DNA of 12,108 nt. It comes from an uncultured Alphaproteobacteria bacterium. GTDB lineage: Bacteria > Pseudomonadota > Alphaproteobacteria > Rs-D84. A program made the position numbers and the translations under genes. Shown here piece by piece: positions 1 through 6,539 of the stretch. The number at the start of each line of letters is the position of its first letter. The first letter of the stretch is position 1. The stretch is taken from contig CALCEG010000066.1 in the NCBI GenBank assembly GCA_937900435.1, forward strand, positions 1 through 12,108, read 5' to 3'. The notes below the pieces were generated by a model, which was not told where the DNA came from, searched no databases, and was given only the letters and a program-made list of their open reading frames with translations.

Positions 1-2
1 TA

Positions 3-56
3 GTGTACATAACGCTACATGAGCCAACGGATTTGCGCATAGATGAATTATTATAA
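3..56 (+). CDS. Possible 3' end of a gene cut by the window edge
   Basis: One plus-strand frame is open from the window edge to a TAA at 54-56. It reads VYITLHEPTDLRIDELL, which has the mixed composition of a real protein tail. If real, the gene would converge on the beta-barrel gene, whose stop lies only 8 bp further on, with no terminator hairpin visible between them. Seventeen codons are too few for an assignment, and a chance open frame of this length is common. Confidence 0.25.
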   Translation: MYITLHEPTDLRIDELL

Positions 57-64
57 TTTATTTT

Positions 65-832
65 TTAGAAGGTGATGCCGAATTGAACGCCTAACCCCAT
101 ACCATCAGCAACTTCCCATTCGCCTGTGGAATGTTCCATTTCACCCATAATATAGGCACCAACAAACTTTGTTGCGTCAATGTTATAGTTCGCACCTAAT
201 TTTGCGTTCCAAACACCTGCATTGTGTGCGCTGTCGTTCATAACACCTGTATATTCAACACCCGCAACCAAATTCCATTGTGGATCTAATAACAGTTGTG
301 CATCCAAACCTGCGCTTAATTTATGCAAGCCACTGTCACCCCAGTTAAAGGATTCTGAATTTGTGTAATCAAAGTCAACATGCCCTGCGACAGTCCAGCC
401 TTCACCAGCATAACCACCACGAACACCCAGTGTCCAAGTATAATGTGTTAAATCTTCGTCTAGGAATGGTTGATGGTCGCCCCAAACAGGACTAAATTTA
501 TAAACACCATAAACGTCGCCTTTCCATGCGCCCATATCCAATACACGATAATTCAAACCAACAGAAAAATCATTCCAAGACATATAATCAAAACTGTCTA
601 CTTCTGACAAACCCGTTTTCATAAATACAGCCAATTTATCTGTGATACCATAGCCAAATTCTTCGGCCAACATCCAACTTTCCATCGCTTCTGTGTGCGA
701 TTCCAGTGCTGTAACGCTATAAAAGCGTCCTTCACCCGGGCGATACAATGGATTACCATCAATAATATTTGCCGCATGCGCACCACTAACAGCCAAAACA
801 GTCAACAAAGAAGTTAAAGTTAATTTTTTCAT
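65..832 (-). CDS. Outer-membrane beta-barrel protein, function unknown
   Basis: A 255-residue exported protein, probably a small outer-membrane barrel. Residues 1-20 form a classical signal peptide: basic MKK, a hydrophobic stretch, then AHA-A as the likely signal peptidase I site. The mature part alternates short aromatic and Gly-rich amphipathic stretches typical of transmembrane beta strands, and it ends in GITF. A terminal Phe after alternating hydrophobic residues is the usual signal recognised by the BAM insertion complex. There is no cysteine. The start is supported by an AAAAGGA SD about 6 bp upstream (839-845). It has its own promoter and a leader with an inverted repeat, so it is probably a single-gene unit. 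No downstream terminator is visible before the window edge. The cargo or ligand cannot be told from sequence; a porin-like or structural role are both possible. Confidence 0.85.
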   Translation of the reverse strand: MKKLTLTSLLTVLAVSGAHAANIIDGNPLYRPGEGRFYSVTALESHTEAMESWMLAEEFGYGITDKLAVFMKTGLSEVDSFDYMSWNDFSVGLNYRVLDMGAWKGDVYGVYKFSPVWGDHQPFLDEDLTHYTWTLGVRGGYAGEGWTVAGHVDFDYTNSESFNWGDSGLHKLSAGLDAQLLLDPQWNLVAGVEYTGVMNDSAHNAGVWNAKLGANYNIDATKFVGAYIMGEMEHSTGEWEVADGMGLGVQFGITF

Positions 833-852
833 AATATATCCTTTTGTTAAGG

Positions 853-870
853 TTAATCTGACTAGATTAA
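853..870. repeat. Inverted repeat in the barrel gene leader
   Basis: TTAATCT-GACT-AGATTAA is a perfect 7-bp inverted repeat with a 4-bp centre. It lies between the predicted transcription start (near 879) and the SD (839-845) of the beta-barrel gene. It could be a repressor operator or a small 5'-UTR hairpin affecting mRNA stability or translation. The sequence alone does not decide which. Confidence 0.5.
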
Positions 871-885
871 TGTCTAGCTACTATA

Positions 886-915
886 ATTTTATCAGGCATA
901 AAAACCTATTCGCAA
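886..915 (-). promoter_or_regulatory. Predicted promoter of the barrel gene
   Basis: On the minus strand TTGCGA (910-915) and TAAAAT (886-891) are 18 bp apart, a fair match to a housekeeping sigma-70-type promoter. The start would fall near 879, giving a leader of roughly 47 nt. This is a prediction from consensus only. Confidence 0.5.
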
Positions 916-960
916 GGACAAAGATTTTTGCAATCTGGCATAAAATATGATACGCTCTTA

Positions 961-992
961 TGCGTTTCCGAATCGTTTTTACACAAAACGCA
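961..992. repeat. Intergenic inverted repeat
   Basis: TGCGTTT (961-967) and AAACGCA (986-992) are perfect 7-bp complements around an 18-nt loop. The repeat sits just beyond the mltG terminator, between two minus-strand genes. Read on the plus strand, it and the hairpin at 999-1022 would make a compact two-hairpin RNA, but no convincing plus-strand promoter is visible. Confidence 0.35.
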
Positions 993-994
993 AT

Positions 995-1022
995 AAAAAA
1001 GCGCCCGTTTTACAAGGCGCTT
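995..1022 (-). terminator. Intrinsic terminator of the yqaA-like/mltG unit
   Basis: AAGCGCC (999-1005) pairs with GGCGCTT (1016-1022) around a 10-nt loop. On the minus strand the stem is followed by a T run (complement of A995-1000), about 65 bp past the mltG stop. On the plus strand the stem is followed by a T-rich stretch, so it might work weakly in both directions. Confidence 0.75.
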
Positions 1023-1026
1023 ATTT

Positions 1027-1046
1027 ATTTTGTTATAATTTGTTAT
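1027..1046. repeat. Phased TTTGTTAT direct repeat, copy 1
   Basis: Two TTTGTTAT octamers start at 1029 and 1039, exactly 10 bp apart, within ATTTTGTTATAATTTGTTAT. A 19/20 identical segment occurs at 6426-6445, just upstream of the acpP promoter. One-turn spacing of an octamer is a common layout for protein binding sites, but AT-rich spacer DNA can also produce it by chance. Confidence 0.4.
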
Positions 1047-1086
1047 GTTTTTTAATAATTAATTGTTTTAACCGACTGCCGACTTT

Positions 1087-2103
1087 CTATTTTTTATTTT
1101 TAATTTTTTTTATTTTACGCCAGTCATTATGATTTTTTTTATGCTGTTCATAGTCAACCGAAAACCGATGTCCACCACGCCCATCTGCAACAAAGAACAA
1201 ATAATTTGTTTCTGCAGGATTCATAACCGCACTAATTGCAGCCAATCCAACATTTGCGATTGGCGCTGGTGGCAGACCTGCATTTCTGTATGTATTATAT
1301 GGATTTTGTAATTTTAAATGACTGCGCAACAGTGGCGCCCCCTGCATATCACCCAAACCATTGGTCAACGCATAAACCACAGTTGGATCAGCCTGCAGGC
1401 GCATTTTTTTGTTCAAGCGGTTAAGATAAACACTTGCCACAACCGGCATTTCACGAATCAACGGCGTTTCTTTTTGCACAATAGACGCCAACGTAATAAC
1501 GTCATTCCAATTTTTCAACGGCTTTGGCCACAGGTTTGTTTTTTTCCACCTGTCTTCAACTTCTTTCATTTTTTTTCGTGCCAAACCTAAGACCGCCAAT
1601 CGCGGCGTTCCACGCGCCACCGTATAGGTATCAGGAAAAATCTGACCATCTTTTAAATTACAAAAGTCTCTGTTATCGCCTGCGGTACACTCAACCGCAC
1701 CCGACAATCCTTGTTCCTGCAACAAGCGTTGTTTTATTTGTTTTACTGTTAATCCTTCTGGAATCAGAACAGTTGTTTCTGCAACCTTGCCATCCGCGAA
1801 CATATCTGCGATTCGCCACGCGCTGGCCCCACGATGAATATCATAATGCCCACTTTGAATCTTGCCCCCTTTGGCACGCACAGACATCTTGAATACCTGA
1901 ATCGAATCGATTAAACCATTTTTATACAACCTGTTCGCAACCCCAGACACCGAATCCCCACGCGCAATACTAAAAATCACAGGCGCACTTACTGTTGACC
2001 GAATACAAAACACATACAACAGCAAACACAGCACAGCAACAATGGGCGCAAACAACATTTGCACAATCATACATCTTGTAAAAGGCAATCTGCATCTTCT
2101 CAT
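1087..2103 (-). CDS. mltG: Endolytic murein transglycosylase MltG (YceG-like)
   Basis: Membrane-anchored lytic transglycosylase that cleaves nascent glycan strands and so sets peptidoglycan chain ends. The 338 residues are close to the usual family length. Residues 13-33 form one hydrophobic anchor, with the rest predicted periplasmic. Residues 43-105 resemble the LysM-like subdomain (ARGDSVSGVANRLYKNGLI). The catalytic domain carries ITLASIVQKET with the expected catalytic Glu at 212, followed by VASVYLNRL, MRLQADPTVVYAL and NPYNTY, all family hallmarks. It starts 10 bp after the stop of the YqaA-like gene, so the two are co-transcribed. No clear SD precedes the ATG at 2103. Met12 or Met16 could be the true start, though neither has a better SD. 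In many alphaproteobacteria mltG directly follows fabF; here it lies several kb away and points the other way. The stop is TAG. Confidence 0.93.
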   Translation of the reverse strand: MRRCRLPFTRCMIVQMLFAPIVAVLCLLLYVFCIRSTVSAPVIFSIARGDSVSGVANRLYKNGLIDSIQVFKMSVRAKGGKIQSGHYDIHRGASAWRIADMFADGKVAETTVLIPEGLTVKQIKQRLLQEQGLSGAVECTAGDNRDFCNLKDGQIFPDTYTVARGTPRLAVLGLARKKMKEVEDRWKKTNLWPKPLKNWNDVITLASIVQKETPLIREMPVVASVYLNRLNKKMRLQADPTVVYALTNGLGDMQGAPLLRSHLKLQNPYNTYRNAGLPPAPIANVGLAAISAVMNPAETNYLFFVADGRGGHRFSVDYEQHKKNHNDWRKIKKIKNKK

Positions 2104-2113
2104 AATTCAAACA

Positions 2114-2689
2114 TTAAAACAGACTTATCAACCCTATTCCCAGTATCGCTGCCACAATCGCAACAATTATCAACGGCCAAAAATACTTCTTTACAATTTG
2201 ATTTGCACGTTCCTGGAACAAATATAACAGAAGTCCCACAATCGCGAAACGTCCTGTACGAAATATCGCAGACACGACCAAGAACAATAACATCGGATAC
2301 CCAATAAATCCCAACCATATCGCCAACAACTTATATGGGATTGGGGTTACAGCCGTTAAGACAATAATCAAAATCCCATACTTTGAAAACATCGGCTTGA
2401 TTGCGGTTTCGATTAATTCTGGGTTTGAAAAAGTTTCTATTAACCAAATCCCGACAGAATCATACAACCACATACCAATCAGATACGCAATCGCCCCACC
2501 AACCAACGACCCCAGCGCAGCCGCCACAGTAATCGGCAAGGCACGTTTCTTATTTGCAATAATTGGTGGCGTCATAAACACTTCTGGCGGAACAAACAAA
2601 AAAATCGATTCGCATATCGTTAACCAGAAAACTATCCAAGAATACGCTGGCGATTCTGACTTTTTTAAAATAAATTCCGAGAATTTCAT
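2114..2689 (-). CDS. DedA/YqaA-like (VTT domain) inner-membrane protein
   Basis: A 191-residue multi-spanning membrane protein of the DedA/SNARE-associated (VTT) superfamily, closest in look to YqaA. About five hydrophobic segments lie near 17-38, 50-75, 104-127, 130-158 and 170-190. Family marks are the early acidic Glu27 and PPE (34-36), the glycine-rich GSLVGGAIAYLIG (60-72), the re-entrant-loop signature TPIPYK (115-120) followed by LGFIG, and the basic FRTGRF (143-148). DedA-superfamily proteins are linked to lipid scrambling and proton-coupled envelope homeostasis; the role of this YqaA-type member is not known. The start is supported by AAGGTGTAGGA directly upstream of the ATG. It opens the unit that includes mltG and is read from the leftward half of the divergent promoter at 2714-2743. 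An envelope role fits its partner mltG. Confidence 0.85.
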   Translation of the reverse strand: MKFSEFILKKSESPAYSWIVFWLTICESIFLFVPPEVFMTPPIIANKKRALPITVAAALGSLVGGAIAYLIGMWLYDSVGIWLIETFSNPELIETAIKPMFSKYGILIIVLTAVTPIPYKLLAIWLGFIGYPMLLFLVVSAIFRTGRFAIVGLLLYLFQERANQIVKKYFWPLIIVAIVAAILGIGLISLF

Positions 2690-2713
2690 TCCTACACCTT
2701 AAATTTTTACTTG

Positions 2714-2743
2714 ATTGTAATTTAATATTTAATATTTTACAAT
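2714..2743. promoter_or_regulatory. Symmetric overlapping divergent promoters
   Basis: ATTGTAA (2714-2720) and TTACAAT (2737-2743) form an inverted repeat with a 16-bp centre. As a result TTGTAA-N17-TACAAT can be read on both strands: plus -35 at 2715-2720 and -10 at 2738-2743; minus -35 at 2737-2742 and -10 at 2714-2719. They would drive rbfA rightward and the YqaA-like/mltG unit leftward. A further TATAAT lies at 2744-2749 on the plus strand with a poor -35 (TTTAAT, 2721-2726), so the rightward start may differ by a few bases. Confidence 0.55.
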
Positions 2744-2779
2744 TATAATAAACAATAACAACAAAAGAAACTAAAACAA

Positions 2780-3130
2780 ATGCAAAAAAAACACTTTAAT
2801 TCGAATCGTGGCGAACGCATTGCCAGTAAAGTCCAAACACTGGTGGCTGAAATTCTGCGCGACAATTATAACGATGACCCTATTCTTGGTGGTGTGTCAT
2901 TGGTTGGTTCTAGCGCGCATGGCGGCATACAATTTGTGCGTTTATATTACTACACCCGCACCCCTGACATTTCTGCAACACAGGCCCGTCTGGACAACAT
3001 AACCAAGACTGTTCGTTTTGAATTGGCATCGCGTATGAATCAAAAGTACGTCCCAGACATTCGGTTTGAATATGACGACACTTTGGAACGCGCATCGCGC
3101 ATTGATGAATTGCTAAATAATCTAAAATAA
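2780..3130 (+). CDS. rbfA: Ribosome-binding factor A
   Basis: RbfA is a small KH-type RNA-binding protein needed for late maturation of the 30S subunit and the 5' end of 16S rRNA; it acts in the cytoplasm. The 116 residues are a typical length. The pattern is characteristic: a basic N-terminal helix with RIASKVQTLVAEILRDN, a central strand region with GGVSLVGSSAHGGIQFVRLYY, the helix with FELASRM, and the family signature YVPDIRFEYDDTLERASRIDELL spread over residues 90-113. Only a weak purine-rich SD (AAAGAAA) precedes the ATG. The gene starts about 30 nt from the divergent promoter and is followed 74 bp later by lepA with its own promoter. Rather than beside infB/truB, where it commonly sits, it here pairs with another translation factor gene. 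Confidence 0.92.
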   Translation: MQKKHFNSNRGERIASKVQTLVAEILRDNYNDDPILGGVSLVGSSAHGGIQFVRLYYYTRTPDISATQARLDNITKTVRFELASRMNQKYVPDIRFEYDDTLERASRIDELLNNLK

Positions 3131-3148
3131 AAATATATAAAAATCACC

Positions 3149-3177
3149 TTGAAAATGCGGCAACAGTATACTAGTAT
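3149..3177 (+). promoter_or_regulatory. Predicted lepA promoter
   Basis: TTGAAA (3149-3154) and TAGTAT (3172-3177) are separated by 17 bp, upstream of the lepA SD AGGTG (3192-3196). The -10 hexamer lies wholly inside the palindrome at 3166-3179. Confidence 0.6.
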
Positions 3178-3179
3178 AC
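3166..3179. promoter_or_regulatory. Perfect 14-bp palindrome over the lepA -10 box
   Basis: GTATACTAGTATAC is its own reverse complement over 14 bp and covers the predicted -10 element. A dimeric repressor bound here would block polymerase. No regulator gene is adjacent, so a regulatory role is inference from position and symmetry. Confidence 0.5.
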
Positions 3180-3204
3180 GTCACATAACATAGGTGTTTT
3201 TAGT

Positions 3205-4998
3205 ATGAAACAATCAAATATCAGAAACTTTTCAATCGTTGCCCACATCGACCATGGCAAGTCTACATTATCAGACAGACTTATCGAATACACTGGTGGT
3301 CTGCAATCGCGCGAAATGAAGGCCCAGGTTCTGGACTCTATGGATATTGAACGCGAACGCGGCATAACGATTAAGGCACAAACAGTCCGCCTAAATTACA
3401 AGGCAAAGAACGGTGAAACATATCAATTAAATTTGATGGACACACCTGGCCACGTTGACTTTTCTTATGAAGTATCACGTTCTTTGGCGGCGTGCGAAGG
3501 CGCATTGGTTCTGGTTGATGCGACCCAAGGGGTTCAGGCACAAACACTGGCCAACGCATACCTTGCACTTGATAACGACCTGGAAATGTTGCCTGTATTA
3601 AACAAGATTGACCTGCCGTCCAGCGATGTTGCCGCCACACGCGAACAAATCGCAGATGTTATCGGTCTGGACGCGAATGAAGCATTGGCAGTATCTGGCA
3701 AAACTGGCGACGGCGTTGCAGAATTATTAGAGGAAATTGTTACAAAATTACCCGCCCCACATGGCGACGAAAGCGCACCAACACGCGCACTGCTGGTTGA
3801 TTCATGGTACGATTCGTATCTGGGGGTTGTAATATTGGTTCGCGTTGTTGACGGCGAACTATCACGCGGTCAAAAGATTAAATTTATCGCAACTGGTGCA
3901 GAATATGTTGTTGATAAAATCGGCTATTTTACCCCAAAGATGGTAAACGTCGACAAACTGCACACCGGCGAAATCGGATTTATCATTACTGGTATGAAAA
4001 CCATACACGATTGCAAAGTCGGCGATACTATCATCGATAGTCGTGCCGAAAACACCAATGCACTTCCTGGGTTCAAGCCATCGATTCCAGTTGTTTTTTC
4101 ATCTTTCTTTCCGGTCGAAGCAGATGATTATCCAACATTCCGCGAAAGCGCAGAAAAACTGGCACTAAACGATGCTTCATTTACATTCACTGTTGAAAAA
4201 TCATCTGCACTTGGTTTTGGTTTACGCTGTGGATTCCTGGGCCTGCTACACATGGAAATCATCAGTGAACGTTTATCACGCGAATTTAATTTGAATTTGA
4301 TAAACACCGTCCCCAGCGTGCTGTACAAAATCCACCTGCGCAATGGCGAAGTTATTGACCTTGAAAATCCCGCCGATATGCCAGAAGCAACAAAAATCGC
4401 ATCTATCGAAGAACCCTGGGTACGCGCAACAATTATGATGCCAGACAAATATATGGGTGGCATTATGTCGCTGTGTGCAGAACGTCGCGGAATCCAAGAA
4501 AACATATCATACGTTGGCAATCGTGCTGTATTGGTATATCAATTACCACTGGCTGAAATAGTATTTGATTTTTACGATCGCGTAAAATCTATATCATCAG
4601 GATACGCATCATTTGATTATGTTGTATACGGATATCAGGCATCTGATTTGGTCAAAGTAAACATTCTGGTAAACGAAGAAAATGTCGAACCTTTATCATT
4701 TATGTGCCACCGTTCTTTTGCTGAAAAGCGTGGACGTCAAATTGTTGAAAAATTAAAAGATCTGATACCGCGCCACCAATTCAAAATTCCTTTACAGGCA
4801 GCAATCGGTGGGAAAATCATAGCCCGCGAAACAATCGCAGCATACCGCAAAGACGTAACCGCAAAATGTTATGGCGGCGACATCACACGTAAACGCAAAC
4901 TGCTGGAAAAACAGAAAGAAGGAAAAAAACGTATGCGTTCTTTTGGAAACGTTGAAATTCCACAGTCCGCATTTATTAACGCACTAAAAGTGTCTTAA
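3205..4998 (+). CDS. lepA: Elongation factor 4 (LepA), ribosomal GTPase
   Basis: LepA/EF4 is a translational GTPase that binds the ribosome and has been linked to back-translocation, stress translation and 30S assembly. At 597 residues it is full length. The G domain shows AHIDHGKST (13-21, P loop), RGITI (52-56, switch I), DTPGH (79-83, switch II) and NKID (133-136). The G5 motif reads SGK (164-166) where SAK is usual, a mild change. The central part has the EF-G-like domain with LGFGLRCGFLGLLHMEI. The LepA-specific C-terminal domain is intact: AEKRGRQIVEKLKDLIPR, QAAIGGKIIARETI, the Lys/Arg-rich CYGGDITRKRKLLEKQKEG and a RMRSFGNVEIPQ tail. The start is supported by AGGTG 8 bp upstream. Two short genes follow at 20-bp spacing, so they are likely read from the lepA promoter. 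Confidence 0.98.
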   Translation: MKQSNIRNFSIVAHIDHGKSTLSDRLIEYTGGLQSREMKAQVLDSMDIERERGITIKAQTVRLNYKAKNGETYQLNLMDTPGHVDFSYEVSRSLAACEGALVLVDATQGVQAQTLANAYLALDNDLEMLPVLNKIDLPSSDVAATREQIADVIGLDANEALAVSGKTGDGVAELLEEIVTKLPAPHGDESAPTRALLVDSWYDSYLGVVILVRVVDGELSRGQKIKFIATGAEYVVDKIGYFTPKMVNVDKLHTGEIGFIITGMKTIHDCKVGDTIIDSRAENTNALPGFKPSIPVVFSSFFPVEADDYPTFRESAEKLALNDASFTFTVEKSSALGFGLRCGFLGLLHMEIISERLSREFNLNLINTVPSVLYKIHLRNGEVIDLENPADMPEATKIASIEEPWVRATIMMPDKYMGGIMSLCAERRGIQENISYVGNRAVLVYQLPLAEIVFDFYDRVKSISSGYASFDYVVYGYQASDLVKVNILVNEENVEPLSFMCHRSFAEKRGRQIVEKLKDLIPRHQFKIPLQAAIGGKIIARETIAAYRKDVTAKCYGGDITRKRKLLEKQKEGKKRMRSFGNVEIPQSAFINALKVS

Positions 4999-5018
4999 CA
5001 TTAAAGAGAACAGAACAA

Positions 5019-5384
5019 ATGACACACCAAATGAAATTAAAATGGATTAATTATATTCTGAACACAAAGCCAACACAAATATACAACGATTGGCAGGAAT
5101 ACAAACAAAAACAAAAAAAACTGAACAAATATAACTCTAGTATCAGGGACCATCACACCGCAATACAACACGCATTGCCCGGGATTAAAGAAAAATGTAT
5201 ACATATACCAAGCCCAAACTGTCGCCCGCACTATTGTGAAAATTTCCATAACGACCTGTGTTCTTGCAAGTCCTGCCCCAGGGCCAATCAGCACAATTTG
5301 TATAAATCAACATTAAAAAAACGCAATGAAGCACAACAAGACGTTTCAATGCATTGGTTACAAAAACTAGAAAATGTAAAATAA
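5019..5384 (+). CDS. Small Cys/His-rich protein, unknown function
   Basis: A 121-residue protein I cannot assign. Residues 1-50 are rich in Lys, Gln, Asn and aromatics and probably helical (IYNDWQEYKQKQKKLNKY). Residues 60-86 hold all six cysteines with spacing C-x7-C-x4-C-x7-C-x-C-x2-C plus histidines at 62, 71 and 77, which looks like a metal-binding, probably zinc, knuckle. The C-terminal 30 residues are again charged and helical. There is no signal peptide or membrane segment, so a cytoplasmic, possibly nucleic-acid-binding, protein is plausible. It starts 20 bp after lepA (weak AAAGAG SD) and ends 20 bp before the recombinase-like gene, so the three form one transcription unit. It may work with the recombinase-like protein, but only the gene order suggests that. 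A start at Met5 is also possible. Confidence 0.72.
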   Translation: MTHQMKLKWINYILNTKPTQIYNDWQEYKQKQKKLNKYNSSIRDHHTAIQHALPGIKEKCIHIPSPNCRPHYCENFHNDLCSCKSCPRANQHNLYKSTLKKRNEAQQDVSMHWLQKLENVK

Positions 5385-5404
5385 CAACAAAAAAGGGGCC
5401 ACAA

Positions 5405-6418
5405 ATGGCACATCAGTTTTATTTTAACCCGTACATTCTGGACAACTTACCTGCCCCCACCAAAGGGTTCGATGTTGTCCAAGACATATCGGAACCCAGA
5501 TTAAGAATGTACATAACCTGTCGTGGCATTAAAACCTTTTTTGTTCGCAAACGTGTACACCACAAAGACAAACGTATTTTAATCGGTAATTACCCAACTA
5601 TCGACATCGAAGACGCACGAAGTGCCGTCCCCCAAATTCTTGAAAATGCAGCAAAAAAACCACCGATTCGCCGAAAAAAAATCACGTTTTCCGATTTTCT
5701 TAAACAATATCTAACAAATAAAGTCCGCCGCAGCGAAGATTCGTATGCAAAATTGGTTCGTACAATAAACCGTCATTTATCAGGATTATTTGACAAACCA
5801 ATATCCGCAATCACAACAACAGAAATCGAATCCACAATAAAAAACATATCCGGCACCGCAATTTCTGGTCGTGTCCAAGAATTATTGCAAAGTATATTTA
5901 ATTATGCGATTGAAATGGGATACACAAAAACGAACCCTGTATCCACCCTTGCCAGAATTCCACAAACACGCCGTATTCGCCCATTAAATAAATCAGGTTT
6001 TCAACGTCTGGTTCAGGCAATTGATTCTGTGACAAACCCGATTTTACGCGCCGCATTTTTTATGTTAATTTATGGCTTTGCACCACGTTCCAAGATATTT
6101 TCTATGTCTTGGCACGATTTAGACTTTAATCACTATCTGTGGAACGACCGTCCCCTGACCGACAGGGCAATCGTATTGTTGCAAGACCTGCCCCAAGACG
6201 GTCAATGGGTATTCCCCAGCCATGGTGGCATACATTTATCAGATCCACGCACAACGTGGCGTAATGTCGCACAGGCTGCAGGCATTCCAAATTTAACCAT
6301 GGACGATGTTTATAAATTCTTGATACGTCAGGTTAAATGGGCATCTGACCGCGAAGACTTCAGGGCAAACCTAAACGCATTACTAGACGACCTGTTATAT
6401 GTTGATTCGGCTATATAA
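5405..6418 (+). CDS. P4-type tyrosine-recombinase homologue, catalytically degenerate
   Basis: A 337-residue homologue of P4-family phage/island integrases. Residues 9-80 match the N-terminal arm-DNA-binding domain (DUF4102-like): RGIKTFFVRKRV, then ILIGNYPTIDIEDAR. Residues 94-187 match the SAM-like core-binding domain. In the C-terminal domain the fold is followed (FMLIYGF...SMSWHDLD; RPLTDRAIVLLQDLP; WVFPSHGG) but the active site is gone. The first Arg of TGxR is replaced (GFAPRSK, 224-230). The hairpin with the catalytic Lys is deleted between W246 and R249. HxxR reads DDVY (300-303). No GH...Y motif ends the protein, which is shorter than active relatives. The start at 5405 was chosen for its AGGGG SD; an upstream ATG at 5354 overlaps the previous gene. 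The frame is open throughout, and no att-like repeat or tRNA gene flanks it. It is probably a domesticated DNA-binding protein. Confidence 0.82.
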   Translation: MAHQFYFNPYILDNLPAPTKGFDVVQDISEPRLRMYITCRGIKTFFVRKRVHHKDKRILIGNYPTIDIEDARSAVPQILENAAKKPPIRRKKITFSDFLKQYLTNKVRRSEDSYAKLVRTINRHLSGLFDKPISAITTTEIESTIKNISGTAISGRVQELLQSIFNYAIEMGYTKTNPVSTLARIPQTRRIRPLNKSGFQRLVQAIDSVTNPILRAAFFMLIYGFAPRSKIFSMSWHDLDFNHYLWNDRPLTDRAIVLLQDLPQDGQWVFPSHGGIHLSDPRTTWRNVAQAAGIPNLTMDDVYKFLIRQVKWASDREDFRANLNALLDDLLYVDSAI

Positions 6419-6425
6419 ACTGTTA

Positions 6426-6445
6426 ATTTTGTTATTATTTGTTAT
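6426..6445. repeat. Phased TTTGTTAT direct repeat, copy 2
   Basis: ATTTTGTTATTATTTGTTAT repeats 19 of 20 bases of the segment at 1027-1046, again with two TTTGTTAT octamers (6428, 6438) 10 bp apart. It ends 6 bp before the predicted acpP -35 box, where an activator or UP-like AT-rich element would sit. Confidence 0.4.
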
Positions 6446-6451
6446 AAATCC

Positions 6452-6480
6452 TTGACACTTATAGCATAAAATGATAGCTT
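6452..6480 (+). promoter_or_regulatory. Predicted acpP promoter
   Basis: A consensus TTGACA (6452-6457) is followed 17 bp later by TAGCTT (6475-6480), a poor -10 but in the correct place. A strong -35 with AT-rich upstream DNA fits the high expression expected for acyl carrier protein. The leader would be about 55 nt and holds a weak 5-bp stem (TGGTC 6493-6497 with GACCA 6506-6510). Confidence 0.55.
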
Positions 6481-6539
6481 ATACGTTAATGATGGTCATA
6501 GTATCGACCAAATAGATTAACAAAAACAAAGGAAAAAAA

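Noticed and set aside
947..1132. 61-codon plus-strand open frame
   Set aside because: It runs through the terminator hairpin and into the mltG 3' end, has no SD and reads as low-complexity hydrophobic sequence from AT-rich DNA.
5354..5404. Upstream ATG extending the recombinase-like gene by 17 codons
   Set aside because: It overlaps the preceding gene and lacks an SD; the ATG at 5405 has AGGGG close upstream and begins where family similarity begins.
6300..6418. Frameshift explaining the missing catalytic end of the recombinase
   Set aside because: The frame remains coherent and aligned up to the HxxR position with substitutions rather than a shift, and no canonical GH...Y tail was noticed in the downstream sequence.
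6419..6539. tRNA gene or attachment site next to the recombinase-like gene
   Set aside because: No cloverleaf-like sequence and no direct repeat flanking the gene could be found; the gap holds only the phased repeat and the acpP promoter and leader.
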